Below are positions 17,658 through 26,904 of a stretch of DNA of 64,000 bases, piece after piece. Under the pieces are notes generated by a model, which saw nothing but the letters and a program-made list of their open reading frames with translations, had not been told where the DNA came from and ran no database searches. Position numbers and translations under genes: made by a program. The stretch is from contig JAWKWT010000002.1 in NCBI GenBank assembly GCA_041397365.1, positions 186,001-250,000 on the forward strand, given 5' to 3'. The number at the start of each line of letters is the position of its first letter. Positions within the stretch are counted from its first letter, which is position 1. Source of the DNA: P52-10 sp041397365. GTDB lineage: Bacteria > Pseudomonadota > Alphaproteobacteria > Rhizobiales > Xanthobacteraceae.

Positions 17658-18917
17658 ATGACCGTTCTCATTGTCGGCGGCGGAATCGGCGGACTGACGT
17701 TGGCGCTCAGTCTGCACCAGATCGGCGTGCCGTGCCGCGTGTTCGAAAGCGTGGCTGAACTGAAGCCGCTCGGCGTCGGCATCAACATCCTGCCGCATGC
17801 CTGCCGCGAACTGACCGAACTCGGCCTACTGGACAAGCTCGACGCCGCCGGCATCCGCACCAGGGAGCTGGCCTATTTCTCCAAGCACGGCAAGCCGATC
17901 TGGTCGGAGCCGCGCGGGCTCGACGCCGGATACAAATGGCCGCAATTCTCGATCCATCGCGGCACGCTGCAACAGATTCTGCTCGATGCGGTGATCGAGC
18001 GGCTGGGACCGGACAGCGTGCTCACCAACCACCATTTGACGCATTTCGAGGAGAGCGGCGACGGCGTCCGCGCCTCCTTCATCGATAAGACCACCGGCGA
18101 TGACGCCGGCGTTTTCGACGGGCGCTTGCTGATCGCCGCCGACGGCATCCATTCGACCGTCCGTGAAAAACTTTATCCGGGCGAAGGTCCGCCGATCTGG
18201 AACGGCCGCATCCTCTGGCGCGGGGTTACCGAAGCCGATCCGTTCCTCTCCGGCCGCACGATGATTATGGCCGGGCACCAGCATGTGAAATTCGTCTGCT
18301 ACCCGATCGCGCAGCGCGAGAACGGCCCTGCCCTCATCAACTGGATCGCCGAGCGCACGCTCGATCCGAATTATCAGTGGCGACGCGAGGATTACAACCG
18401 CGCGGCGAAGCTCGACGAGTTTCTGCCGTGGTTCGAGGACTGGCGGTTCGGCTGGCTCGACGTGCCGGGCCTGATCCGCAATTGCCTGCACGCCTACGAA
18501 TATCCGCTGGTGGATCGCGATCCGCTTCCGCGCTGGACATTCGGGCCCGTGACGCTGATGGGCGACGCCGCGCATCCGATGTATCCGATAGGCTCCAACG
18601 GCGCGTCGCAGGCGATCCTCGATGCGCGCACGCTCGCGCGCGAAATTCTCGACAAGGGCGCGACCATCGCCGCGCTGGAGGCTTACGAGGCCGAACGCCG
18701 GCCGGCGACGAGCGAGCTTGTGTTGCTGAACCGCCAGAACGGCCCCGAGCAGGTGATGCAGCTTGTCGAGGAGCGCGCGCCGGACGGGTTCGAGGTGGTG
18801 ACGGATGTGCTGTCGCGGCAGGAGCTGGAAGGCATCGCCGCGAATTACAAGCGCGTCGCCGGCTTCCAGGTGGATGCGCTGAACGCCAAGCCGCCGATCG
18901 TGCAAGCGCCAGTCTGA
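17658..18917 (+). CDS. FAD-dependent monooxygenase (PhzS/UbiH-like flavoprotein hydroxylase)
   Basis: Flavoprotein aromatic hydroxylase of 419 residues. The N-terminal Rossmann motif VLIVGGGIGGLTLALSL binds FAD. The DG motif lies in LLIAADGIHSTVREKL near residue 165, and the second FAD motif LMGDAAHPMYPIGSNGASQ near residue 305. It resembles PhzS and related single-component flavin monooxygenases that use NAD(P)H and oxygen. The ATG at 17658 follows GGGAAAAG; an upstream in-frame ATG at 17616 would add 14 residues before the Rossmann strand and is unlikely. The substrate is not known. Confidence 0.93.
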   Translation: MTVLIVGGGIGGLTLALSLHQIGVPCRVFESVAELKPLGVGINILPHACRELTELGLLDKLDAAGIRTRELAYFSKHGKPIWSEPRGLDAGYKWPQFSIHRGTLQQILLDAVIERLGPDSVLTNHHLTHFEESGDGVRASFIDKTTGDDAGVFDGRLLIAADGIHSTVREKLYPGEGPPIWNGRILWRGVTEADPFLSGRTMIMAGHQHVKFVCYPIAQRENGPALINWIAERTLDPNYQWRREDYNRAAKLDEFLPWFEDWRFGWLDVPGLIRNCLHAYEYPLVDRDPLPRWTFGPVTLMGDAAHPMYPIGSNGASQAILDARTLAREILDKGATIAALEAYEAERRPATSELVLLNRQNGPEQVMQLVEERAPDGFEVVTDVLSRQELEGIAANYKRVAGFQVDALNAKPPIVQAPV

Positions 18918-18929
18918 CGGGCTGAACGC

Positions 18930-18963
18930 CAGAGGGTGATTCACTCGCGTCAAATCAGCCTCT
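18930..18963. repeat. Stem-loop CAGAGG..CCTCTG adjoining the palindromic repeat
   Basis: CAGAGGGTGAT and ATCAGCCTCTG form a stem with one mismatched position around a 12-base loop. It ends 18 bases before the long palindrome at 18982 and could be part of a composite repeat, or a terminator for the flavoprotein gene. There is no T-run. Confidence 0.5.
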
Positions 18964-18981
18964 GACGTTATCACTTTATTT

Positions 18982-19030
18982 GAGCATGATCTGGTCCGAA
19001 AATCGGTTCCCACTTTTCGGGATCATGCTC
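18982..19030. repeat. Full 49-base copy of the GAGCATGATC palindromic repeat family
   Basis: Starts GAGCATGATCTGGTCCGAAA and ends TTTTCGGGATCATGCTC, an interrupted palindrome. On the minus strand it begins TAGAGCATGATCC, where TAG is the stop codon of the thioesterase gene at 19030-19032. The copy at 29584 has the same length and arms. Confidence 0.85.
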
Positions 19031-19443
19031 TACTTCACCGCCTTCGCGCTCTCGATCAGCCGCGAGGCCGACGTCGCGGTGGCGATCAACGTGCCCGCCT
19101 CGTCCATCAGCCTGCCCTCGACGAAGACGATGGTCTTGCCCATCTGCACGACTTTGCCTTCGCAGACGAAACCGCCGACCTTGCCGGGCGCGAGGAAGTT
19201 CACGTTCAGCGACACCGTCGGCGTGAACTGTTTGCCGCCGCTGAGGATGAACGCCGCCGGCCCCATCGTGTCGTCGAGCATCGCGGTCAGCATGCCGCCC
19301 TGAATGTAGCCCGAGGGATTGCAGAACTCCGGCCGGCCCTCGAAGCCCACCTTGATGAACCCTTCGTCCGGTTTCGCTTCGATCAGCCGCCAGCCGAGCA
19401 GTTTAGAACAGGGCGGCATCGTGAGGGTGTCGAATATTTGCAT
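19030..19443 (-). CDS. PaaI family thioesterase (hotdog fold)
   Basis: Hotdog-fold acyl-CoA thioesterase of 137 residues. Typical blocks are NPSGYIQGGMLTAMLDDTMG (the catalytic Asp/Gly loop near residue 50) and LNVNFLAPGKVG. The ATG at 19443 (MQIFDTLTMPPCSKLLGW) is the best start; a TTG at 19464 adds seven residues. It hydrolyses an acyl- or aryl-CoA in the cytoplasm; the substrate is unknown. Its stop codon TAG is the edge of the palindromic repeat at 18982. Confidence 0.92.
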   Translation of the reverse strand: MQIFDTLTMPPCSKLLGWRLIEAKPDEGFIKVGFEGRPEFCNPSGYIQGGMLTAMLDDTMGPAAFILSGGKQFTPTVSLNVNFLAPGKVGGFVCEGKVVQMGKTIVFVEGRLMDEAGTLIATATSASRLIESAKAVK

Positions 19444-19494
19444 CGTCAATTCTTTCCCGGCCAATCAACCAATTTCCGTCAGCAGCACAGCGCG

Positions 19495-20589
19495 TCAGTC
19501 GCCGAGCCCATGCGCGAGCACCTTGCGCATGACGTTCGGCAGCGCCTCACCGTCCAGCCCGGCGACAGCAACCCAGCGCATCCCGTTTGGCGCGCGGGCG
19601 CGCGACGGCACTTGCGCCGTATAGACGACCAGTTCCAGCGGAAAATGCGTGAAAACATGCGTCACCAGCCCGGCCTTGCGATGCCAGCGCGACACTCCCG
19701 CAAGTTGCGGCGCCTGCGCCAGCGCCGCCTCATCGTCGTGGCCCGCGATCCAGTCGGAGGTCGGCACCTCGGTCATGCCGCCGAGCAGCCCCTTTTCCGG
19801 GCGGGTGCGCACCAGCACCTCGCCGCCGCGCGTGACGACGAACGCCGCGCCGCGCCGGAGCGCGCCGGTCTTCTTCGCGCCTTTGCGCGGGAACGTCTCC
19901 TGATCGCCGCGCGCCCGCGCGGCGCAGCCGTCGTCGAGCGGACATAGCGCGCAGGCCGGCTTCTTCGGCGTGCAGATCGTCGCGCCAAGGTCCATCAGCG
20001 CCTGCGCAGCGTCGCTCGGCCGCCCCGGTGGCAGCAGCGTCTGCGCCAGCGCCTGAATCTGCGGCTTGGCCTTCGGCAATTCGTCCTCGACCGCGAACAG
20101 GCGCGACACGACACGCTCGATATTGCCGTCCACCGGCATCGTCGGACGGTCGAACGCGATCGCGGCGATCGCCGCCGCCGTGTAGGGGCCGATGCCGGGC
20201 AGTTTTCGCAAGCCGTCCTCGGAGGCCGGAAACGCGCCGCCATGCTCATGCACCACAGCAACGGCGCAGGCATGCAGGTTTCGCGCGCGCGAATAATAGC
20301 CGAGCCCCGCCCACATCCTCAGCACGTCATCGAGCGAGGCGGCACCGAGAGCATTCACGTTCGGCCAGCGCGTCACGAATTTCTCGAAATACGGACCGAC
20401 CGCCTTCACCGTCGTCTGTTGGAGCATGATTTCGGACAGCCAGACGCGATACGGATCGCTGCGCTCGCCATGCCGCGCGCGCCATGGCAGCACGCGCCGG
20501 TTCCGGTCGTACCATGCCAGCAGCCGCGCCGGGCGGTCCGCGGCCTGCTTCGGCCTTCGCTGGCTGGAGGATCGGGTGACGGTCGCCAT
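19495..20589 (-). CDS. mutY: A/G-specific adenine glycosylase
   Basis: Base-excision enzyme that removes adenine mispaired with 8-oxoguanine. 364 residues from the ATG at 20589. Seen: helix-hairpin-helix LRKLPGIGPYTAAAIAAIAF near 125, the iron-sulfur cluster cysteines in CTPKKPACALCPLDDGC near 210, and a C-terminal NUDIX-like domain that recognises 8-oxoG. The catalytic Asp lies in PVDGNIERVV. The ATG at 20589 (MATVTRSSSQRR) is preferred over 20679 because the extra residues lack similarity and overlap the opposite gene. It is divergent from the DUF721 gene with 62 bases between starts, an arrangement common in this order. Confidence 0.96.
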   Translation of the reverse strand: MATVTRSSSQRRPKQAADRPARLLAWYDRNRRVLPWRARHGERSDPYRVWLSEIMLQQTTVKAVGPYFEKFVTRWPNVNALGAASLDDVLRMWAGLGYYSRARNLHACAVAVVHEHGGAFPASEDGLRKLPGIGPYTAAAIAAIAFDRPTMPVDGNIERVVSRLFAVEDELPKAKPQIQALAQTLLPPGRPSDAAQALMDLGATICTPKKPACALCPLDDGCAARARGDQETFPRKGAKKTGALRRGAAFVVTRGGEVLVRTRPEKGLLGGMTEVPTSDWIAGHDDEAALAQAPQLAGVSRWHRKAGLVTHVFTHFPLELVVYTAQVPSRARAPNGMRWVAVAGLDGEALPNVMRKVLAHGLGD

Positions 20590-20651
20590 TCGCGCTCTAT
20601 TGCACGCCTTTAGCACCTGCGCATCCCCGCCAAGCATGATAAGACGTGCGC

Positions 20652-21140
20652 ATGTCCAGGCCGGGTCCGATCTCCGCAAAACCGCTCGCCGTTATCGTCG
20701 GCCGGACGATCGACGACGTCTTCGCCAAACAGGGTTTCGCCTCGCGCGAACTCATCACGCGCTGGCGCGAGATCGCGGGCGCGGAGATCGCCGAGCATTC
20801 GCAGCCGCTCAAAATCCAGTGGCCGCGTCCGGTGGCCGACCGGCCGCCCGATCCGGCAACGCTCGTCCTGCGGGTCGAGGGGCCGATGGCGCTGGAAATC
20901 CAGCACCAGTCCGGCATCATCCTGGAGCGGGTGAACCGCTTTCTCGGCTGGCAGGCGGTCGGCCGGCTGGCGCTGCGGCAGGCGCCGCTGAGCCGCCCGA
21001 AACCGCGCCCCGCCTTGAGGACGCCGGACCCCGCCCGCGTGGCGGAGGTCGCCGAAACGCTGGGCCGCATCGAGGATTCCGGGCTGAAGGACGCGCTGGC
21101 GCGTCTCGGGGCCTCGCTGGCGCGCCCCAAAACCAGATGA
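20652..21140 (+). CDS. DUF721/DciA-like domain protein
   Basis: Protein of 162 residues with the DUF721 domain, related to DciA-type factors that help load the replicative helicase and to RNA-binding KH-like proteins. The conserved region runs about residues 15-95 (FAKQGFASRELITRWREIAG, then VLRVEGPMALEIQHQ). The remainder is Pro/Arg-rich and less conserved. The ATG at 20652 is preferred over the GTG at 20646. It is the first gene of the DUF721, DsbA-like and smc run, a conserved gene order. A DciA role is inference from the domain. Confidence 0.85.
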   Translation: MSRPGPISAKPLAVIVGRTIDDVFAKQGFASRELITRWREIAGAEIAEHSQPLKIQWPRPVADRPPDPATLVLRVEGPMALEIQHQSGIILERVNRFLGWQAVGRLALRQAPLSRPKPRPALRTPDPARVAEVAETLGRIEDSGLKDALARLGASLARPKTR

Positions 21141-21267
21141 GATGCGATCAAACGAAATTGAGGCATCGAAGCGTGGATCGGCAACGGCCTGCCATTGCCA
21201 CAATTCACGTTTCAAGTTAGCGAAATTGTAGTTCCGGCGACTGTCCGCGCCGGTCAGGAGCAAACCT

Positions 21268-21930
21268 GTGACCCTTACCCGCCGCGAATTCACGCTCGCC
21301 CTCTCCGCAACGGCCCTGACCGCCATCGTCGCCGCGCCGAAATTCCGCCTGATCGGCGAGGCGCTCGCTCAGGACGCAAACCCGGCGGAACTGCTGCAAC
21401 CCGTGCCGCTCGGCGACATCGTGCTGGGACCGGCCAACGCCTCCGTCACCGTCATCGAATATGCCTCGATGAGCTGCGGGCATTGCGCAGAATTCAACAA
21501 GACCGTCTATCCGAAGATCAAGTCCGAATATATCGACACCAACAAGATCCGCTTCATCTTCCGCGAGTTCCCGCTCGACATCAAAGCCGCCGCCGGCGCG
21601 ATGCTGGCGCGCTGCATCGCCAAGGACGATCCGAACAAATATCACGCCGTGGTCGACATCCTGTTCGCGACCCAGACCGACTGGGTGATGAAGGACACCT
21701 CCGAGCAGTTGCGGCGCATCTCCAAGCAGGCCGGCATGAACGACGAGACGTTCAACGCCTGCCTCGCCAATCAGAGCATGCTCGACGCCCTCAAAAAGGG
21801 GCAGGACATCGCTTTCGAGAAGTTCAAGGTCGATTCGACGCCGACCTTCTTCATCAACGGAACCCGCCTGAAGGGCGGCGCATCGTTCGAGGAATTCAAG
21901 AAGCTGATCGACCCGAACCTCAAAAGCTGA
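21268..21930 (+). CDS. DsbA family thiol:disulfide protein
   Basis: Periplasmic thioredoxin-fold protein of 220 residues. It starts at a GTG (21268) with MTLTRREFTLALSAT, a twin-arginine style signal ending near ALAQD. The active site CGHC lies in ASMSCGHCAEFNKTVYP near residue 72, and the cis-proline loop in KVDSTPTFFINGTRL near 195. It may form or isomerise disulfides in exported proteins; no DsbB is adjacent. Its stop codon is inside a perfect palindrome, CAAAAGCTGAGCTTTTG (21921-21937). Confidence 0.93.
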   Translation: MTLTRREFTLALSATALTAIVAAPKFRLIGEALAQDANPAELLQPVPLGDIVLGPANASVTVIEYASMSCGHCAEFNKTVYPKIKSEYIDTNKIRFIFREFPLDIKAAAGAMLARCIAKDDPNKYHAVVDILFATQTDWVMKDTSEQLRRISKQAGMNDETFNACLANQSMLDALKKGQDIAFEKFKVDSTPTFFINGTRLKGGASFEEFKKLIDPNLKS

Positions 21931-21976
21931 GCTTTTGAAAGGCGGAAAGCGGCCGATCAACAGCTATTTTTGATCG
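21921..21976 (+). terminator. Possible terminator hairpins after the DsbA gene
   Basis: Two inverted repeats lie at the end of the DsbA-like gene. One is the perfect palindrome CAAAAGCTGAGCTTTTG over the stop codon. The other is CGATCAA and TTGATCG around a nine-base loop at 21954-21976. Neither has a long T-run, so termination is only moderately likely. Confidence 0.4.
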
Positions 21977-22070
21977 CCTTCCGACCTGCTAAACATCTGG
22001 AAAAGCTGCACAAGGCGGTTGCAGCACCTTTAGCGTCTGGCCATTGTCCGGCGCGCCTGTCGCAATATGC

Positions 22071-22094
22071 GACTCACGGCGTCGAGTAAGATTC
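22071..22094. promoter_or_regulatory. Pair of GANTC sites upstream of smc
   Basis: GACTC at 22071-22075 and GATTC at 22090-22094 match the CcrM target GANTC, in the 219-base leader of smc. In Caulobacter, GANTC sites in promoters tie transcription to replication. That role here is inference. Confidence 0.35.
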
Positions 22095-22149
22095 AGTGTT
22101 TCCGAATGCGACGCGCGGATGACGCGCGCCGCTGAAAGACAAGTATTCC

Positions 22150-25100
22150 ATGAAACTGACGCGACTGCGCCTGCACGGCTTCAAATCGTTCGTCGAACCG
22201 ACCGACTTCCATATCGAGCCGGGCTTGACCGGCGTCGTCGGACCGAACGGGTGCGGCAAGTCGAACCTCGTCGAAGCCTTGCGCTGGGTGATGGGCGAGA
22301 CCTCGCACAAATCGCTGCGCGCCGCAGACATGGATTCGGTGATCTTCGCGGGCTCGGGCAATCGCCCCTCGCGCAATCACGCCGAAGTCTCGATGTCGAT
22401 CGACAATCGCGAGCGCACCGCGCCGGCCGCTGTAAACGACGAAGACTATCTGGAGATTTCCCGCCGAATCGAGCGCGAGGCCGGCTCCGCCTATCGCATC
22501 AACGGCCGCGAGGTGCGCGCGCGCGACGTGCAGATCATGTTCGCGGACGCCGCCACCGGCGCGCGTTCGCCCGCGCTCGTCCATCAGGGCCGCATCGGCG
22601 AGATCATCCAGGCGAAACCCGAGCAGCGCCGCCGTGTGCTGGAAGACGCCGCCGGCGTCGCCGGCCTGCATGCGCGCCGTCACGAAGCCGAATTGCGGCT
22701 GAAGGCCGCCGAAACCAATCTCACCCGCGCCGAGGATGTGATCGGCCAACTCTCCGGCCAGATCGACGGGCTGAAGCGGCAGGCGCGGCAGGCGATCCGC
22801 TATCGCGACGTCGCGGGCAAGGTCCGCAAGGCCGAGGCGATGCTGTTCCATCTGCGCTGGCTCGCGGCGCATACGGATGTTGCGGATGCGGGCCAGGTGC
22901 ATGATCTGTCGGTGCGCGAATTGGCCGAGCGCACACGCGAACAGGCCGAGACCGCGCGGCTTCAGGCGCTGCGCGCCGCCGACCTTCCGGGCCTGCGCGA
23001 GAACGAGGCCAGCGCCGCCGCCGGCCTTCAGCGTCTCACCAATGCGCGCGAAACGCTCGACCGCGAGGAAGCGCGTGCGCGCGAGCGGATGGGCGAACTC
23101 GACCGGCGGCTGTCGCAATTCGCCGCCGACAGCGAGCGCGAGCAGCGGCTGTCATCCGACGCCGATGTGGCGCTGACGCGGCTCGACGCCGAGGATGTGG
23201 CCCTACGCGAAGAAATCAAGGCAAAGGTAGAGCTTCGCAGCGGCGCGGATACGCGCGTCACTGAGGCCGAGGCGACGCTGGCCGAAGCGGAGAAGGTGTT
23301 CTCCGAACTGACGACGGCGCTGGCCGCATTGACCGCACAGCGCAATTCGCTCGAAGGCAATGTGCGCACGCATCGCAGCCGCGTCGCGCGGCTCGATCAG
23401 GAAATCGCCAATGTCGAGGCCGAGACCGCGCGCCTGACGCAGGCCACCGGCGGGCTTGGCGACCTCGCCGCGTTGCAGACCGCGCGCGAAGCCGCACAGC
23501 AATCGCTGACGGATGCGGAAGCCGCGACCCGCGCATCCGAGGCGGCGCATGTTTCCGCGCGGGCAACGCTCGAAGCCAGCCGCGCGCCGCTGACGGACGC
23601 CGACCGCCGCGTGCAGCGGCTGGAGACGGAAGCCCGCACGATCTCCAAGATCGTCAACGGCGAGACGAAGAATCTGTGGCCGCCGATCATCGACGGCGTG
23701 CGCGTCGCAAAGGGTTACGAGAAGGCGTTGGGCGCAGCCCTCGGCGACGATCTCGATGCGCCGGTCGATCCCTCCGCACCAATGCGCTGGTCGGTCGCCG
23801 GCGAGGGCCAAGTGGACCCGGCGCTGCCCGAGGGCGCGAATCGCTCGCGGACCATGTCGAAGCGCCGCCCGAATTGCATCGCCGGCTGCGCCAGATCGGC
23901 GTGGTCAGCCGCGAGACCGGCGCGGCGCTCGCCGGCCAGTTGAAGACCGGCCAGCGGCTGGTGTCGTCGGAGGGCGATCTGTGGCGCTGGGACGGTTTCG
24001 TCGCGGCTGCCCACGCGCCGACCGGCGCGGCCCGCCGCCTCGCCGAGCGGGCGCGTCTCGCCGATATCGAAACCGAGCTGGAAGGCGCGAAGGTCGACGC
24101 CGCGGCGCGCCGGCAGGAGCTTGAAACCGCCGAGGTCAATCTCAAGGCCGCCGCCGCAGCCGAAACGGCCGCCCGCGAAGCCTGGCGCAACGCCCAGCGC
24201 GAGGCCGACAAGGCGCGCGACCGCCACGCCGACACCGAGCGCGAGATCAACCGCCATGCGGCGCGCCGATCGGCGCTGGCGGAAGCGAGCGCGCGGCTGA
24301 CCAACGATCGCACCGAAGCCAACACCGCGCTCGAAGCCGCCGTGGCGGCGATGGCGGAATTGCCGGCGAGCGACGAGAACGAGGCAAAGCTTGCGGCCGT
24401 GCGCGAGGACATCACCGCGCGGCGGACGCATGCGGCGCAGGTTCGCGCCGAGGCGCAAGCTCTGGCGCGCGAGGCCGAACTGGCCGACCGCCGCCTGCAC
24501 GCGATCAAGGCCGAGCGGACCGAATGGCAGTCGCGCAAGGACGGCGCGGCCTCGCAGATCGCCACCATCGAGGCGCGCGTGACCGAGGCGCGCACCGAGC
24601 GCACCGAACTCGAAGACGCGCCGGCCGTGTTCGCCGCCAAGCGCCGCGCACTGATCTCGGAAATCGAGACGGCGGAGGCCGCGCGCCGCGAGGCCGCCGA
24701 CAAGCTCGCCGAGGCCGAAAACCAGATGGCCGAAGCCGACCGCGCCGCGCGTGCGTCGCTGGAGGCGCTGTCTTCCGCGCGCGAGGCGACGGCCCGCGCC
24801 GAGGAGCGGATGGAGGGCACCAAGCGCCGCTTGCAGGATCTCGAACGCGAGATTCACGACGTGCTGGAGGTCGAGCCGGCAGCGGTCGCGCCGCTCGCGG
24901 AAATTCAGTCGGGCGACGAGCTGCCGCCGATGGACAAGGTCGAAGCCGATCTCGACAAGCTGCGGCGGGACCGCGAACGGCTCGGCGCGGTCAACCTTCG
25001 CGCCGAGGAAGAACTGCACGAGGTCGAGGCCTCGCACACGACGCTGACCACCGAGCGCGACGATCTGGTCGAGGCGATCAAGCGCCTGCGGCAGGGCATC

Positions 25101-25613
25101 GGCAGCCTGAACAAGGAAGCGCGCGAGCGGCTCTTGGCCTCGTTCGAGACCGTCAACGGTCACTTCAAGCGGCTGTTCACGGAGCTGTTCGGCGGCGGCG
25201 AGGCCGAGCTTCGGCTGATCGAAAGCGACGATCCGCTGGAGGCTGGGCTTGAAATCGTCGCAAAACCACCGGGCAAAAAACCGCAGACGCTGTCGCTTCT
25301 GTCGGGCGGCGAACAGGCGCTGACGGCGATGGCGCTGATCTTCGCGGTGTTCCTCACCAACCCGTCGCCGATCTGCGTGCTGGACGAAGTGGACGCGCCG
25401 CTCGACGACCACAACGTCGAACGGTTCTGCAACCTGCTCGACGAGATGACGAAGTCGACCGAAACCCGCTTCATCATCATCACGCACAATCCGATCACGA
25501 TGGCGCGGATGAGCCGGCTGTACGGGGTGACGATGGCAGAGCGCGGCGTCTCGCAACTCGTCTCGGTCGATCTCGAAGGCGCGGTGCAAATCCGGGATTC
25601 GGCGGTCGCCTGA
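22150..25613 (+). pseudogene. smc: Chromosome segregation ATPase SMC, frameshifted by one missing G
   Basis: SMC condensin subunit that folds and segregates the chromosome, about 1154 residues in total. Walker A VVGPNGCGKSNLVEAL is near residue 33. Long Ala/Glu/Arg-rich coiled coils follow, then a hinge region around residues 500-620, and the C-terminal SGGEQALTAMALIFA signature with Walker B CVLDEVDAPLDDHNVERF. The frame breaks at 23838/23839: GGCGCGAATCG lacks one G. Restoring it joins DPALPEGA to ESLADHVEAPPELHRRLRQIGVV. Both halves are fully conserved and the whole gene has normal length, so a read error is far likelier than loss of an important gene. No scpA/scpB is adjacent. Confidence 0.95.
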
Positions 25614-25711
25614 CAGCGGAAGCCTGATCGCAAGAATGTGGGTGGCGCAAGCGCCAGCTTCATTCGGGCTCCTTCATTCAGGCCCTTTCATTCAAACTGT
25701 GGCGGTGAGGT

Positions 25712-26731
25712 ATGGCGTTCGAGCTTCCGCCGGCCCTCGATGCAGCCATCGCCCGCCTGAGCGAGGGTTTGTCGCGCCGCGATCTCACTCTGCGCGCCCG
25801 CACGATCTCCGACACCTATCGCGGCGGCGGCACGTCGAAGCCGATCGCCGATATCGCCGACGCGCTGGCCTATGCGCTGGTGCGGATGCCGGCGACCTAC
25901 GCCGCCGTCTCGGCCGCGCTGGAGGCGCTGCGCGAAGCGCGTCCCGATTTCATGCCGCACGCGCTGCTCGATGTCGGCGCAGGCCCTGGCACGGCGACAT
26001 GGGCTGTGACGGAAGCGTTCGCATCGATCGACGACTTCGTGCTGCTCGACGCCAATGCGGCGCTGCTCAATCTGGCGACGCGCCTCGCCGAAGGTCACGA
26101 GCGGCTGGCGAGAGCCGGGCATCGCAGCGGCGACGCCGCGCGCCTGCTGGCCAACGCCGCGCCCGCCGACCTCGTGCTCGCCAGCTACATGATCGGCGAG
26201 ATCGGGGAACGCGAACGCGATGCGCTCGCCGATCTGTTGTGGGAGAAAGCCCGCGACACGCTGCTGGTGATCGAACCCGGCACGCCGGCCGGATATCAGC
26301 GCATCCTCGATCTGCGCGGCCGCCTGATCGCGCAGGGCGCGCATGTGCTCGCCCCCTGCCCGCACGACAAACCCTGCCCGCTCGCGCCGCCGGACTGGTG
26401 TCATTTCGCGCAAAGGCTGTCGCGCTCGCGCGACCACAGGATCGTCAAGGACGCCGAGCTGCCGTTCGAGGACGAGAAGTTTTCCTATGTCGCGCTGTCT
26501 CGCCATCCCGCGCCCGCGCGGCACGCGCGAATTCTGGCGCGGCCGCTGCAAACCAAGGTCGCCATCACGGCCAAGCTGTGCACGCAGACGGGCGTCGTCG
26601 CGGCCACGATCCCGCGCCGCGACCGAGCGGCGTACGCAGACGCCCGCCGCTGGCGCTGGGGCGATAGCGTCGCGCATGATCCCGAAAAGCTGGCACCGAT
26701 TATCGGACCAGATCATGCTGAAACAAAATGA
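25712..26731 (+). CDS. Small ribosomal subunit Rsm22 family methyltransferase
   Basis: AdoMet-dependent methyltransferase-like protein of 339 residues in the Rsm22 family, which acts on the small ribosomal subunit in mitochondria and bacteria. The AdoMet motif LLDVGAGPGTATWAVTEAF lies near residue 90. The cysteine/histidine cluster CPHDKPCPLAPPDWCHF near 215 is the metal-binding region of the family. The ATG at 25712 follows GGTGAGG. The final 15 or so residues (VAHDPEKLAPIIGPDHAETK region) are encoded by a copy of the palindromic repeat, so the C-terminus is probably extended relative to homologues. Confidence 0.88.
   Translation: MAFELPPALDAAIARLSEGLSRRDLTLRARTISDTYRGGGTSKPIADIADALAYALVRMPATYAAVSAALEALREARPDFMPHALLDVGAGPGTATWAVTEAFASIDDFVLLDANAALLNLATRLAEGHERLARAGHRSGDAARLLANAAPADLVLASYMIGEIGERERDALADLLWEKARDTLLVIEPGTPAGYQRILDLRGRLIAQGAHVLAPCPHDKPCPLAPPDWCHFAQRLSRSRDHRIVKDAELPFEDEKFSYVALSRHPAPARHARILARPLQTKVAITAKLCTQTGVVAATIPRRDRAAYADARRWRWGDSVAHDPEKLAPIIGPDHAETK
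26673..26720. repeat. Copy of the palindromic repeat within the end of the Rsm22-family gene
   Basis: CGCATGATCCCGAAAAGC ends in TCGGACCAGATCATGCT, then AAACAAAATG, the same right flank (AAACCAAAATG) as the copy at 29584. The usual TAG before AGCATGATC is here altered to GCG, so translation runs through the element. Confidence 0.8.
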
Positions 26732-26904
26732 ACCCGGCCCGTCAGGATCGCTGAAGATAAGCCGCCAGGATTTCGCCGTTCATGGCCCGCTCAGGCTGAA
26801 CCAAATCCAGTTTGCGAGGACCAATATCGGGGAACTTCATCTCCCGCGCTGCGCGAATATCGTTTACGGTGGCGTCTTCGCCGTCCCATCAGGAGCCAAA
26901 TTTC

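Noticed and set aside
23838..23839. Programmed frameshifting in smc
   Set aside because: No slippery heptamer or downstream structure was seen, and SMC is not known to use frameshifting. A missing G explains it more simply.
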